From assembly GCA_035566435.1 (NCBI GenBank), contig DATMRF010000025.1, forward strand, positions 1-62,560: a DNA stretch of 62,560 nucleotides, written 5' to 3'. Under the pieces are notes generated by a model, which made no database searches, had not been told where the DNA came from, and worked only from the letters and a program-made list of their open reading frames with translations. Positions 36,377-45,396 of this stretch are shown piece by piece (within the stretch, counting starts at the first letter, position 1; the number at the start of each line of letters is the position of its first letter). This DNA comes from DATMRF01 sp035566435. Lineage in GTDB: Bacteria > Verrucomicrobiota > Verrucomicrobiia > Limisphaerales > UBA8199. Position numbers and translations under genes: made by a program.

Positions 36377-37927
36377 ATTCCTTTCTCCATTAAACCGCCC
36401 AGCGAACGAGCGAAGACGACGAAGGAATCCTGGAAAAACCGGCTCGCCCGCATCCCCGAAGGAAGCGCAGCCCTGTTCTTCATCCAAATCTTCTCCACCC
36501 TTGGATTCGCCGTTCTTTATTCGACACTGGTCCTGTACGCGACGCGGCACCTGCATTTCTCGGCGAAAGAAGCCTCGGCAATCATGGGCGTGTTCGGCGC
36601 ATTCAACTATGGACTGCACTTATTTGGCGGCTATCTCGGCGGGCGGTTCCTGTCCAATCGCAATCTGTTTGTAGGCGGCATGGTCCTGCAGGTCTTTGGC
36701 TGCGGCGCCATCGCGCTCGGGTCAATGGCTGCGATGTACTGGGGCCTGGCGCTCTTCCTCACCGGCTCGGGTTTGAACGTCACCTGTCTCAACATGATGC
36801 TCACCCAGCGCTTCTCCCCCGAAGACAACCGCCGCGAGAGCGCGTTCCTCTGGAATTACGCCGGCATGAACATTGGCTTTTTCATCGGCTTCTCAGTGGC
36901 GGGTCATTATCAGGAAACCGAAGCCTATTCTCCGCTCTTTATCTTCGCGACCCTCGGGAACTTCCTGGCGATTGTGCTGGCACTCTTCAACTGGAAAGTC
37001 CTCGCCGATCGAAAAACACCGCTGCTCGAGGCCACCCACACACAGTTTCGGGCGCGCTTTGCTGTCGGAACCGCGATCCTGCTGGGCGTCCCACTGCTCG
37101 TTTGGTTCATGCTCCAACACACGGGTCCAACGGGCATTGTGCTCAAAGGGGCGAGCGGCGCCGTCGCGGCTGCCCTCGTCTATCTGACGATACGGCATCC
37201 ACATGCCAGTGAGCGAAGGAAGATGTGGGCGTATCTCATCCTAACCCTGGGCTCGCTCGTTTTTTGGTCGCTCTACCAGATGGCACCCAACGGGCTGCAG
37301 CTCTTCGCGGTGAACAACGTCCGTCTCCGCGTGTGGGGCATCGCCGTCGCGCCCCAATGGGTCCAGAACATCAACACGGTGGTCATTGTCCTGGGCGGCC
37401 CGCTGCTGGCGGCGCTGTTTACTCGTTTGCGGGCGCGCGGCTGGAAGCTCGACCTTCCGCAGCAGTTCGCCGCCTCGCTCATCCTGATGGCGCTGGGCTT
37501 CCTCGCGCTCCCCGCCGGGATTGGCTTCGCGGATGTTTCCGGTCGTTCGCCGTTCTTCTGGCTGTTCGCCAGCTACGTGTTCCAGTCCATAGGTGAGCTT
37601 CTCATCTCGCCCATCGGATACGCCATGATCGGCAAGCTCGCACCGAGCAAATACCAGGGCATCATGATGGGCAGTTGGATGCTGGTTACTGGTCTGGCGT
37701 CACTCTTTGCTGGAGACTTCTCGGGCATGGTGCCCGAGCCGACCGGCACTACGGCCCTCGCCACCAACCCCGATTACTCCAGGTTGTTCGCGCGACTCGG
37801 CTGGGGCAGCTTTATCGCTGGCGTGGCGCTGGTCACCCTCATCCCGCTACTCCGCAGGCTCATTCAAGACTCACCGACGCGGACTCAAGAGGCCGCCGAG
37901 GAGGCCAGCACGAGCGTCGGCTTGTGA
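36377..37927 (+). CDS. POT-family proton/peptide symporter (DtpT-like), start codon unclear
   Basis: This is a transporter with about 12-14 TM helices. From the ATG at 36584 it has 447 residues, but that start cuts off the first membrane helix. The same frame is open upstream and encodes WKNRLARIPEGSAALFFIQI, then FSTLGFAVLYSTLVLYATRH, exactly what POT proteins have before GVFGAFNYG. No ATG, GTG or TTG exists in that extension before an in-frame stop near 36274. The coordinate given starts at an ATT (36377) as a possible non-standard start. A one-base deletion or a sequencing error after ATG 36372 (other frame) is equally possible. The substrate would be di/tripeptides. Confidence 0.75.
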   Translation: MPFSIKPPSERAKTTKESWKNRLARIPEGSAALFFIQIFSTLGFAVLYSTLVLYATRHLHFSAKEASAIMGVFGAFNYGLHLFGGYLGGRFLSNRNLFVGGMVLQVFGCGAIALGSMAAMYWGLALFLTGSGLNVTCLNMMLTQRFSPEDNRRESAFLWNYAGMNIGFFIGFSVAGHYQETEAYSPLFIFATLGNFLAIVLALFNWKVLADRKTPLLEATHTQFRARFAVGTAILLGVPLLVWFMLQHTGPTGIVLKGASGAVAAALVYLTIRHPHASERRKMWAYLILTLGSLVFWSLYQMAPNGLQLFAVNNVRLRVWGIAVAPQWVQNINTVVIVLGGPLLAALFTRLRARGWKLDLPQQFAASLILMALGFLALPAGIGFADVSGRSPFFWLFASYVFQSIGELLISPIGYAMIGKLAPSKYQGIMMGSWMLVTGLASLFAGDFSGMVPEPTGTTALATNPDYSRLFARLGWGSFIAGVALVTLIPLLRRLIQDSPTRTQEAAEEASTSVGL

Positions 37928-38006
37928 GGGGAATTTGGCTTTTCAATTGCTAAAAACTCAGATGCGCTCATTGTTACATGATTTAACCCTTCAAACCGGA
38001 AAACAT

Positions 38007-39338
38007 ATGCAGCAACATCTTTTGGCCCTTGCGGGCCGGGCTTCCAAAGCGTTCAGTTCAAGTTCAGCTCGGCGAAAGCCGCTCGGGATCAAGGTCTTGG
38101 GCGGTGCCGCAGCGCTGTTCGCCCTCGTCGCCTCATTAGCCCCAGCGTCAGACTGGCCTCAATGGCGTGGCCCCCACAGAGACGGCATTTCACAGGAGAC
38201 CGGCTTTAGCAAAGAATGGCCCAAAGAAGGTCCAGCTTTGGTTTGGAAAGCGACAGCAATAGGCCGAGGGTATTCCACACCGGCATTAGCGGGCGACAGA
38301 CTTTACCTGCTTGGCAGTGAGGGCATGGAAAATGAGTTCGTAGAGGCGGTTTCGGTCAAAGACGGCAAGAAAATCTGGTCCACGCGAATCGGCGCTGTGG
38401 GGATTCCGAAGCAGCAGCCAAACTTTCCTACTGCCCGGTCGACCCCCACCGTGGATGGTGAAGTGCTTTACGCTCTTGGTTCGGATGGAGACCTGGCTTG
38501 CATAGAAACTGGCGCGGGAAAGATTAAATGGAAAAAGAGCTTGCGCACTGATTTCGGAGGCAAGCCCGGCCACTGGGCTTACGCCGAATCTCCATTGCTC
38601 GATGGCGATACGCTTGTCTGCACGCCGGGCGGCAGTCAGGCGACGCTCCTCGCGCTCAACAAGAACAGTGGCGAGCTGCTCTGGAAGTGCCCGCTGGCGG
38701 AGGCCGATGATGCCGCTTATTCCTCGGCAATCGTCGTTGAAGCAGGCGGCATAAAACAGTACGTCCAACTGCTTCAAAAAGGACTGGTAGGTGTCGATGC
38801 CAAAACCGGCAAGTTCCTGTGGCGCTACAGCAAGCCCGTGAGCGCTTTTGATGCCAACATCCCCACGCCTGTCGCGAGCGATGGAATCATTTACGTCGGT
38901 TCAGCCGGTACGGGTGGTGGAGCAGTAAAACTAAACTCCGAAGGTGGCACAATCGAACCGGAGCAACTCTACTTTGGACCAAAATACCCCACCGCGATTG
39001 GCGGTGCCGTCAAGGTCGGCAACTATTTGTACGGCGCGACCGGCCAGGCGCTCCAGTGCATTGAATTCACTACCGGCCAGGTCAAATGGGAAGAACGCAG
39101 CATCGCTCCTGGCTCGCTCTGCTACGCTGATGGCCTCCTTTTTGTCCACGGTGAAAACGGAGACGTGGCGCTCGTGCAGGCCACACCGGATGGCTATCGG
39201 GAAAGAGGCAGATTTAGCCCGCCCAGTCAACCGCCCAAAGCCAATGCAATGGAAAAGGCCTGGACTTATCCCGTGGCTGCAAATGGTCGACTTTACATCC
39301 GGGACCACGACTCATTGTGGTGTTATGCCGTGAAATGA
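38007..39338 (+). CDS. Exported PQQ-like beta-propeller protein
   Basis: This 443-residue protein has an N-terminal hydrophobic segment (LGGAAALFALVASLAPASDW). PQQ-type blades follow with WPQWRGPHRDG at the start, DGKKIWSTRIG, GAGKIKWKKSL, NSGELLWKCPL, TGKFLWRYSK and TTGQVKWEER. Such proteins fold as eight-bladed propellers without the cofactor in most members and are exported or outer-membrane associated. GGAAAAC precedes the ATG at 38007; the upstream in-frame extension overlaps the POT gene and is rejected. Confidence 0.85.
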   Translation: MQQHLLALAGRASKAFSSSSARRKPLGIKVLGGAAALFALVASLAPASDWPQWRGPHRDGISQETGFSKEWPKEGPALVWKATAIGRGYSTPALAGDRLYLLGSEGMENEFVEAVSVKDGKKIWSTRIGAVGIPKQQPNFPTARSTPTVDGEVLYALGSDGDLACIETGAGKIKWKKSLRTDFGGKPGHWAYAESPLLDGDTLVCTPGGSQATLLALNKNSGELLWKCPLAEADDAAYSSAIVVEAGGIKQYVQLLQKGLVGVDAKTGKFLWRYSKPVSAFDANIPTPVASDGIIYVGSAGTGGGAVKLNSEGGTIEPEQLYFGPKYPTAIGGAVKVGNYLYGATGQALQCIEFTTGQVKWEERSIAPGSLCYADGLLFVHGENGDVALVQATPDGYRERGRFSPPSQPPKANAMEKAWTYPVAANGRLYIRDHDSLWCYAVK

Positions 39339-39360
39339 ATTCAACGCCCCAAATGAGGCG

Positions 39361-39434
39361 GGGGTCAGAACGAAGTTTCTGCACAACGGCTCGCCTCGAT
39401 ATCTTAGGATGTGTAAAAACTTCGTTCTGACCTC
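39361..39434. repeat. IR element A (about 75 bp)
   Basis: The left end GGTCAGAACGAAGTTT (39363-39378) is the perfect reverse complement of the right end AAACTTCGTTCTGACC (39417-39432). It lies 50 bp beyond the 3' end of the S74 gene at 39484. It is a member of a family found at 41344, 43376, 44696 (weak), 47020, 53531 and 55646, all in the same orientation. Confidence 0.85.
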
Positions 39435-39483
39435 GACGCCGCTGGTTGTTTTCTTGCCTTGACCCCGCGACCCGCGATGAGGT

Positions 39484-41112
39484 TTATCGGCTGAGGTCGC
39501 GCCCCGAGCCGAGTATCCGCTGCTCGAGCTGGTCCAGGCGAAGACGGAGCTGGTCAATTTGGACTTGTTTGGCAGCCAGTTGCGCCCGCTGGTCCTCTAC
39601 CTTTTTGTTCAGGCCCTGGATGGCCGCCAGGGCCACGCCGTGAAGGTCGACGCCGACGAGCCTCTTGTCATCGTCGTTGAGCGGAAAGAGGGCGTGGAAA
39701 TCCTGGGCCATGGGGCCGATGTGCCGTTGGGGGAAGCCCTTGTAGCTCCACTCTGCCAGCGGCAAGCGGGCGACTTTTTCCAGAATCACCTCCGAATTGA
39801 CTGCCGACATGCGGTCCTTCAAGTTCCGGTCGCTGCCAAAAGCCCAACTTCCGGCCCCCGGACTCCAATTGACAAATAAGCCAGCGCCGTTATCGAAGAA
39901 GACGCCGGACTGACAACGGAAGGCGACCTGATTGTCGCGGGTTGAGTCAAAGTCCGCGTTCTGCGAGTCGGCCCAGACAAAGGTGCCATTATTGTGGGAT
40001 TTCGCGCGGTTCCCCGCAGCGAAACTGCTGGTGCCCTCGGCTGAATTCGCATTGCCCCCGGGCACGGTGGCATATTCACCTGAGGCGCTATTTACGTAGC
40101 CACCCCCCACGGTCGCGTACAATGAAAGACTGCTATTTTGGTAACCCCCGCCCACCGTGGCGTCGCCGCCATTGCAGTTGTTGAGCTGGCCGCCCCCGAC
40201 GGTTGAGCCGAGACCGCTGCAGGTGTTTAGACTGCCCCCGCCGACCGTCGAGTAATCGCCGGTGTTGGTGTTGCTGGAGCCGCCGCCGATGCTGGAGAAG
40301 GACCCACCGGCAACATTGAATTCCCCGGCAGCGACGGCGGAGAAGTTGCTCGCGACGTTAACGGCACCACCGCCGATAAATCCGCCGTATCCAGTAACGA
40401 GATTGTGATAACCGCCGCTGATGGTTCCGTAATAGCCGCTGTTGGTGATCGTGTTCGGTTGGCTTTGGCCGTTGAAGGGAATGGCGGTGCCGCCGCCGCC
40501 GATTGTCGCGCCCGGCAAACCGGCGGCGACAGAATTGCCACTCCAACCGCCAACCACGTTGGGTGTGTCGGTCGTCGCTTCAAAACGCTGCGCCTCTTGA
40601 CCCGCCACTATCAGGACGAGCGGTTGGTTATTGGTTGTGCCAAGCAGGTTGGCGCCTGGAATGACGCCGTTGCCCGCTGTGCCCCAAAAGCCCCCTGGCG
40701 TTATACCGCCGACCGACGCGGCATTTTCCGCAAAAACGGCATACGGCGTGGGCGTAATTTCCTGGCGCGGGCTCAGGAGGGTCCAACCCATGATACTACC
40801 GGCCGGCTCCACCTCGATCTGCAGCCACCTCCGTTCGCCGGCAAAAGCGGCCCCCAAATCCACCGGTGCTATAAACAGGCCGTTAGTGACGCCAATGTTT
40901 GGAACGAGTTGCTGGCCCAAGGCGGGGCCAGCCAAAGGATCTGCGAAGATGGTAAACCGGAAGTCGTACACCCCCGTGGCGGGTCCTAAAGCGTTCGTAT
41001 CGGTGAGCCGGCCTTGGTAAGTAAACGTGGTCCCGATCAAAGCGGCCGAGGTCTGGCATATGCTGGCCACCAGCGCCAACGCCGCGAGGATGGTTCTAAT
41101 ATTAGTTTTCAT
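39484..41112 (-). CDS. Exported S74 (tail-fibre chaperone) protein with 15-residue beta-roll repeats
   Basis: This 542-residue protein has a signal peptide (MKTNIRTILAALALVASICQ). It carries the shared FTYQGRLTDTNALGPATGVY domain, then 15-residue repeats of type STVGGGSLNTCSGLG (about residues 240-365) resembling adhesin-head beta rolls. An S74 chaperone (SDRNLKDRMSAVN, HIGPMAQDFHALFPL) and a C-terminal coiled coil complete it. It would form a trimeric surface fibre. The gene is bracketed by two copies of the 75-bp IR element (39361 and 41344). Confidence 0.85.
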   Translation of the reverse strand: MKTNIRTILAALALVASICQTSAALIGTTFTYQGRLTDTNALGPATGVYDFRFTIFADPLAGPALGQQLVPNIGVTNGLFIAPVDLGAAFAGERRWLQIEVEPAGSIMGWTLLSPRQEITPTPYAVFAENAASVGGITPGGFWGTAGNGVIPGANLLGTTNNQPLVLIVAGQEAQRFEATTDTPNVVGGWSGNSVAAGLPGATIGGGGTAIPFNGQSQPNTITNSGYYGTISGGYHNLVTGYGGFIGGGAVNVASNFSAVAAGEFNVAGGSFSSIGGGSSNTNTGDYSTVGGGSLNTCSGLGSTVGGGQLNNCNGGDATVGGGYQNSSLSLYATVGGGYVNSASGEYATVPGGNANSAEGTSSFAAGNRAKSHNNGTFVWADSQNADFDSTRDNQVAFRCQSGVFFDNGAGLFVNWSPGAGSWAFGSDRNLKDRMSAVNSEVILEKVARLPLAEWSYKGFPQRHIGPMAQDFHALFPLNDDDKRLVGVDLHGVALAAIQGLNKKVEDQRAQLAAKQVQIDQLRLRLDQLEQRILGSGRDLSR

Positions 41113-41343
41113 TTCGCATCTGCTGTGGTTCTATTGGCTGGTGTTTCCTGTTCGGGCCGCTCTCAAAAAGCTCGCGGCCAAGAGCCGCTGAGCTGTGCGA
41201 TCGGGCGACGCGGACAACCGCTTCGCGGACCCGGATTGACAGTTTGCTTTGAGGGGCGCATGTGATTCAGGGGCAGTGCCTCGCGTGAGAAAAGACATTC
41301 CAACCAGGAAAATGATATTTCTTCTTTATGGTGACCCGGAGAC

Positions 41344-41414
41344 GGGGTCAGAACGAAGTTTCTCCAGCGGCCCTGCCGGGCAGAGCGACACTGTAAGAAC
41401 AGCGTTCTGACCCC
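41344..41414. repeat. IR element B (about 71 bp)
   Basis: Ends GGGGTCAGAACG and CGTTCTGACCCC are perfect inverted repeats; the inner sequence TTTCTCCAGCGG matches copies D and E. It lies 232 bp upstream of the start of the S74 gene 39484-41112. Confidence 0.85.
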
Positions 41415-41529
41415 GATTTGTTCAACAGGGCTATCCTATTGACTCCACTAACCACTACCGGTGGTGGCTGCCACGAACGGCGGGTTCCATTTGTTGGGCT
41501 TGGTGGCGTGAAGTGGATAGGCAGGTTGT

Positions 41530-42378
41530 TCAAAATGTTTTCACCGTCAGCTTGAAATTCGCCATGTGCGTACGGCAACTTGAGTTGTTGTTTACCGCCA
41601 CCGGTAAAGTCCAATCCTCATTGACGGCTGTGAACATGAACCCATTGTTTGGTTGCCCGGCCATCCAAAGCTTTAGCCATTCAACGACATCGATCTGGAA
41701 ATGGCCCTGCGAGGTTGCCTGTATAGAAGTCGAACCCGCCGCCGTGGGAAAGCTTGAAGGAAGCGTCCACTCGCGCAGGGCGCCCCCGGCGGTGTTGCCC
41801 CGCGGAAACTGTTGAGTGAAGTGATTTAGATTCGAAGGAGGTCCCGGCGTCCACGGATCGCCCACGTCCAGTAATTGGGCAGCGCAGAAGGGACTGCCAG
41901 TCGCAGGAGGCGTACTCGACGACGTGCCGATGACATCGAACTCCAGCAATGCGGAGCTTAGGAGGTTCGCCTTGGTCGTGCTCAGTTGTGCGAGATCGAA
42001 CTTCACCAGGCCCCGATAGACCAACACCTTTGATTCCTGGCAGTTGTCAACCGTGTTCCGCCAGTGGTCGTGCCCGACAAAAATCTCGTCCGCGCTTCCG
42101 GAAGTCAACGTGTCTGGAGACGGCGCGGGAGGTGTTACTGGCGTGCAGGTGTTGACCGTGTCAACTTGACCTCCCATCATGATGAACGTCGTTACCCCCT
42201 GAACCGGCGGGGTGAAGGTATTCAATGTAACAGGCGGGCAAGTGGCCGCCATCGACAGCAGAACTATGCCTATCGCCCCGACCAAGATTTGGTACAGTCG
42301 CCCGAGCCGATTCCGTCCTATTACTCCGAAAACCGTGTGAACACTTGCTCCGACAGTCCCAGCCATTTCTTCTTTCAT
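41530..42378 (-). CDS. Exported protein with a DNRLRE-type beta-sandwich domain
   Basis: This 282-residue protein has an N-terminal hydrophobic segment with a Cys (VGAIGIVLLSMAATCPP), possibly a lipoprotein signal. A DNRLRE-like domain follows (KVLVYRGLVKFDLAQLS, SSALLEFDV, IDVVEWLKLWMAGQPNNGFM) and the protein ends with NFKLTVKTF. DNRLRE domains are structural modules of cell-surface proteins. A strong ribosome-binding site (AGGAAGG) precedes the ATG at 42378. It lies between IR elements B and C. Confidence 0.75.
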   Translation of the reverse strand: MKEEMAGTVGASVHTVFGVIGRNRLGRLYQILVGAIGIVLLSMAATCPPVTLNTFTPPVQGVTTFIMMGGQVDTVNTCTPVTPPAPSPDTLTSGSADEIFVGHDHWRNTVDNCQESKVLVYRGLVKFDLAQLSTTKANLLSSALLEFDVIGTSSSTPPATGSPFCAAQLLDVGDPWTPGPPSNLNHFTQQFPRGNTAGGALREWTLPSSFPTAAGSTSIQATSQGHFQIDVVEWLKLWMAGQPNNGFMFTAVNEDWTLPVAVNNNSSCRTHMANFKLTVKTF

Positions 42379-42569
42379 TTGTTCCTTCCTTTCAGTAGCG
42401 GCGTGCCGCATTGTTCTGGGTTACGCGGAAATTCGCCTCAGTTTATGAAATAACTCATGCCCTTGTCCAGCAAAAAAAGGTTCGACAAACCCTTCAGCTT
42501 GAATTCCTTCCGGTCAGAACAAATCAAAAGTAAAGGTTTCACCAGGTTTTCGGCATTTTGCCCCAACCA

Positions 42570-43352
42570 ATGTTCCCGGAATTGACGCAGATTTTTGAAG
42601 TGCCCCTTCCGACCTATGGTGTTTTGTACCTCATAGCTTTCGCTTTAGGTTTGTGGCTCGTCGGTTCATTAGCAAGGCAAGCTGGCCTTGACGCTTCGCG
42701 CGTCCGAATGTGTGGAGTATACTGTGTGGTTGTCTCTCGGTTGGTGTCCACTGCGGTTGATGGTGTGATTACTGGAGCTGGTTTATCTTTAACAGCCATG
42801 CTCCGGAGCACAGGCGCGTTTTTCTGGGCCTTGATTCCAGGAATACTGTTCGCAGCGGTTTACTACAAATACCACAGAATGCCTGCGCTAAGAGTCCTGG
42901 ACTGTTTCAGCGCCCCTTTGGTCTTGGCTCAGGCAATTGGCCGTTTAGGTTGCTTTGCAGCCGGTTGCTGCTTCGGAACACCGACGACAAGCCCGCTGGG
43001 CGTGGTCTATACCGATCCCCGTGCGCACGCGCTTTCGCAGGTCCCCTTAAACGTGCCTCTTCATCCGACGCAACTGTACGAGGCGGCGGGCTCGCTGATA
43101 ATCTTTGCGTGGCTGCTTTGGCTGTATCCCCGTCGTTCCTTTTCGGGACAGGTCTTTACATGCATGTTAATCGCCACCTCCACCGCCAGATTGCTCTGGG
43201 AATCATTCAGAGGGGACACCGCGAGGGGCTTTCTGTGTGACGGCATCTCGCTCCCACGGTTCGTTGCCGGTCTGATTCTCGCTTTCGCTCTCGTCCTATA
43301 CTTCCCGCTCAGAGGCAAGGGCAGCCGGGAGTCGCGCCCAAAGCACTCGTGA
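42570..43352 (+). CDS. lgt: Prolipoprotein diacylglyceryl transferase family protein (Lgt)
   Basis: This 260-residue inner-membrane protein with about seven TM helices starts FEVPLPTYGVLYLIAFALGL. It carries the Lgt signature AIGRLGCFAAGCCFGTPT with the conserved Arg. LHPTQLYEAAGSLIIF and SGQVFTCMLIATSTARLLWE follow, with an Arg typical of the family. Lgt transfers diacylglycerol to the lipobox Cys of prolipoproteins. The Cys-rich GCFAAGCCFG variant of the signature differs from the E. coli form, so it may be a paralogue rather than the essential enzyme. A TTG 12 bp upstream is an alternative start. Confidence 0.8.
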   Translation: MFPELTQIFEVPLPTYGVLYLIAFALGLWLVGSLARQAGLDASRVRMCGVYCVVVSRLVSTAVDGVITGAGLSLTAMLRSTGAFFWALIPGILFAAVYYKYHRMPALRVLDCFSAPLVLAQAIGRLGCFAAGCCFGTPTTSPLGVVYTDPRAHALSQVPLNVPLHPTQLYEAAGSLIIFAWLLWLYPRRSFSGQVFTCMLIATSTARLLWESFRGDTARGFLCDGISLPRFVAGLILAFALVLYFPLRGKGSRESRPKHS

Positions 43353-43375
43353 TCAGTGGATGATCAAGCTTCTCA

Positions 43376-43447
43376 GGTCAGGACAAAGTTTCTCCCACGG
43401 GCGGGTGGTGTGGGCGGAGGGACAGTGCAAAAACGTTGTTCTGACCC
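43376..43447. repeat. IR element C (degenerate)
   Basis: GGTCAGGACAAAGTTT at the left and AAAAACGTTGTTCTGACCC at the right match the family ends with a few changes. It lies 52 bp beyond the 3' end of the SUMF1-like gene at 43499. Confidence 0.75.
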
Positions 43448-43498
43448 ACAGCGGGATGGAGGGGGCGCGTGCAATCTGGGGAGCTTGACGGTTTCAGG

Positions 43499-44539
43499 TC
43501 AGGGCTGAGCTGGGGCCAGTACAACCCGGAAGCCGATGCTGCTGCTCCTGCCGGCGGGAGCGTCGGAGCGAACCGCGGATCGGCAGTTCCAGGCGAAGTC
43601 ACCCCAACTACCGCCGCGGATTGTCCGGGAGGCGCCAGTTGCAGGTCCCTGTGGGTCGAGAACAATCCCGCCTGGCAGACTGGACGAAAACCAGTCTTGG
43701 CACCATTCCCAGACGTGCCCATGGATGTCATACAAGCCCCACGGGTTGGGTAATTTCTGCCCCAGCGGATGCGTCGTTCCACTACTGTTGTCGCTGTACC
43801 AGGCGTAGGTGGTCAGATTGGTGTAGCCCGGGTCATCGCCGTAGCTGAACCGGGTCGAGGTCCACGCCCGACACGAATACTCCCACTCCGCCTCCGTCGG
43901 CAGCCGATAAACGCAGTTGGTCGCAATCCGTCCGGCCGTCCTTTCACGCTGGGTGAGCGTCGCACAGTAATTCGAGGCATCCGACCAATACACTTGCTCC
44001 ACCGGCCGGTTCAGATCCTGCGCATATCCGTTGTTCGTGTTGAACCGGCTCGGATTGCTGCCCATCACCGCCAGATACTCCCCTTGGGTCACCAAATACT
44101 CCCCCAACCAAAAGCCCCGGCTGATCGTTACCGCCGTCTGCGGACCCTCATAGTAATAGCGGTCCACCTCGTTCGTCGGGCTGCCCATCCGGAACGTGCC
44201 GGGAGGGATGTACGCCATGTTCGAGGGAGCGGTGAACGCCGCCGCCTGGTAAAACCGCTTGCCAATTGCCGAGACCGACTTGTCGGTCCACAGATAGGGA
44301 CTGGCGGGCAGTTGCAGGAACTCCAGGCAGCGCCAGGCGCTCGCGTTGTTCGTCTGGGTAAGGTCCACGACGTCTTGAATTTGGTAAATGGTGCCGACCG
44401 CACCCGTGATGGTCAGCCCCGCGTACAGTTGGATGCCGAGTCCTGCCGCCGTCTGGGCAACAGCCCGTGGCCCCGCCGCCCAGACAACCACGCACAGCAG
44501 TGAAAGAAATCGAACGAGTTTCGAGGATCGCGTCTCCAT
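43499..44539 (-). CDS. Exported formylglycine-generating-enzyme-like (SUMF1) protein
   Basis: This 346-residue protein has a signal peptide (VRFLSLLCVVVWAAGPRAVA). The SUMF1/FGE fold shows in YIPPGTFRMGSPTNEVDRYY, GFWLGEYLVTQGEYLAVMGS, YRLPTEAEWEYSCRA, NPWGLYDIHGHVWEWCQDWF and RTIRGGSWGDFAWNCRSAVR, ending GFRVVLA. FGEs oxidise a sulfatase Cys/Ser to formylglycine, but many SUMF1-like proteins bind C-type-lectin-like ligands instead. The catalytic Cys pair of canonical FGE is not clearly present (only isolated Cys near the C-terminus), so activity is uncertain. IR elements C and a weak copy at 44696 flank it. Confidence 0.85.
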   Translation of the reverse strand: METRSSKLVRFLSLLCVVVWAAGPRAVAQTAAGLGIQLYAGLTITGAVGTIYQIQDVVDLTQTNNASAWRCLEFLQLPASPYLWTDKSVSAIGKRFYQAAAFTAPSNMAYIPPGTFRMGSPTNEVDRYYYEGPQTAVTISRGFWLGEYLVTQGEYLAVMGSNPSRFNTNNGYAQDLNRPVEQVYWSDASNYCATLTQRERTAGRIATNCVYRLPTEAEWEYSCRAWTSTRFSYGDDPGYTNLTTYAWYSDNSSGTTHPLGQKLPNPWGLYDIHGHVWEWCQDWFSSSLPGGIVLDPQGPATGASRTIRGGSWGDFAWNCRSAVRSDAPAGRSSSIGFRVVLAPAQP

Positions 44540-44695
44540 ATGGCCAAGGTTTAGTTGTTGCCGGTCGGTCCAGTCCAAATCGGATCTCTGCGTACGAGTC
44601 GCCGTCTGAACGTGGTCCGCGTCTCGTGGGGGCAGACGAGTACCTTTTCGCTCCAACCGGTCGAATTAACAAGTTGAAAACAACAGTCGGCGGAA

Positions 44696-44745
44696 GGTCA
44701 GACCGGAGGTTTTCCCACGCCGCAAACCGCTCTACAGTTTGACCC
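44696..44745. repeat. Weak IR element G
   Basis: GGTCAGACC at the left and a right end CAGTTTGACCCC resemble a shortened, degenerate member of the family. It shares the TTTTCCCACG segment with element C. It lies 157 bp upstream of the SUMF1-like gene start. Confidence 0.45.
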
Positions 44746-44774
44746 CTCGAACCGTTAGATTGTGCGACGGGAAT

Positions 44775-44802
44775 TTGACTTTCGGTCCCTAGGGTCTATT
44801 CT
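44775..44802 (+). promoter_or_regulatory. Candidate sigma-70-type promoter
   Basis: TTGACT (44775-44780), 16-bp spacing, then TATTCT (44797-44802). Transcription would start near 44809 and no protein gene follows on this strand before the terminator at 44890. Confidence 0.4.
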
Positions 44803-44808
44803 TGTCCT

Positions 44809-44920
44809 GTAATGTTGAGTTGAGCTTTGGCATGGCGAGTCGCGGCAAGTCCAGGCAAGCCGAGTTGAAGTAAGGCAAAGTTCAGTTTTGCGCCCGATCA
44901 CAAGTCGGGCGCTTTTTATT
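44809..44920 (+). ncRNA. Candidate small non-coding RNA
   Basis: About 110 nt lie between the promoter-like motif above and a good intrinsic terminator. The segment has no open frame with a start and repeats a short purine-rich theme (GGCATGGCGAG, GGCAAG, GGCAAG, GGCAAAG). It could be a regulatory RNA, or the leader of something lost. Neither conservation nor expression can be judged from one sequence. Confidence 0.35.
44890..44917 (+). terminator. Intrinsic terminator
   Basis: An 8-bp GC-rich stem (GCGCCCGA/TCGGGCGC) with a 7-nt loop is followed by TTTTT. It points plus-strand, away from both neighbouring minus-strand genes' direction, so it must end a plus-strand transcript. Confidence 0.75.
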
Positions 44921-45090
44921 TACCGCGGCAGCTCGTTTAGAAAGCTTGACGTTTTCAGTGCTGGTCGTCAGTGTCATATCGATGAAACCGAGATACAGGC
45001 ATCTTCGTAGTAGGCAAAATCGCCCGGAAAATCCGAGAATTAACCGGGCGTTTGATGATTTGGCAGGGGCCAAACTTATGGCCAGCCTGT

Positions 45091-45396
45091 TTACTTCAGT
45101 TGAACATTCAACGGGGGTTTATAGGCCGCGATCAATTCTGCCTCGATCTTGTCCCGGTTGGCCTCCAGCGGAACCACCAGCGCATGGACGTGGGTGGCCC
45201 CCAGCCGCACCGCCGCCGCCCACTGCTCGTGATTGGGAAGTCGGGCACTGAATTTCTTGGCTTTTCCGACGTAATACGGCTCCCATTCATTTTGTTCATT
45301 GGTTCCGCAGAAGATATAGACGCCTGGAACCTCGTTCCACTCACCGTCTTTTAGGTACACTTCAAACGAGTAATTTAACCATTTAACTTCACTCAT
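45091..45396 (-). CDS. GIY-YIG-like nuclease-domain protein
   Basis: This 101-residue single-domain protein shows VPGVYIFCG (GIY-like strand), WEPYYVGKAKKFSARL (YIG-like strand with the conserved region before the catalytic Arg) and a final EAELIAAYKPPLNVQ with the catalytic Glu. Small stand-alone GIY-YIG proteins of this type may be DNA-repair or mobile-element nucleases; the function here is unknown. ATG at 45396 is chosen because AGGGA lies five bases before it. Confidence 0.75.
   Translation of the reverse strand: MSEVKWLNYSFEVYLKDGEWNEVPGVYIFCGTNEQNEWEPYYVGKAKKFSARLPNHEQWAAAVRLGATHVHALVVPLEANRDKIEAELIAAYKPPLNVQLK

Noticed and set aside
43469..44503. Plus-strand reading frames opposite the SUMF1-like gene
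   Set aside because: Shadows; the minus strand carries all SUMF1 motifs.
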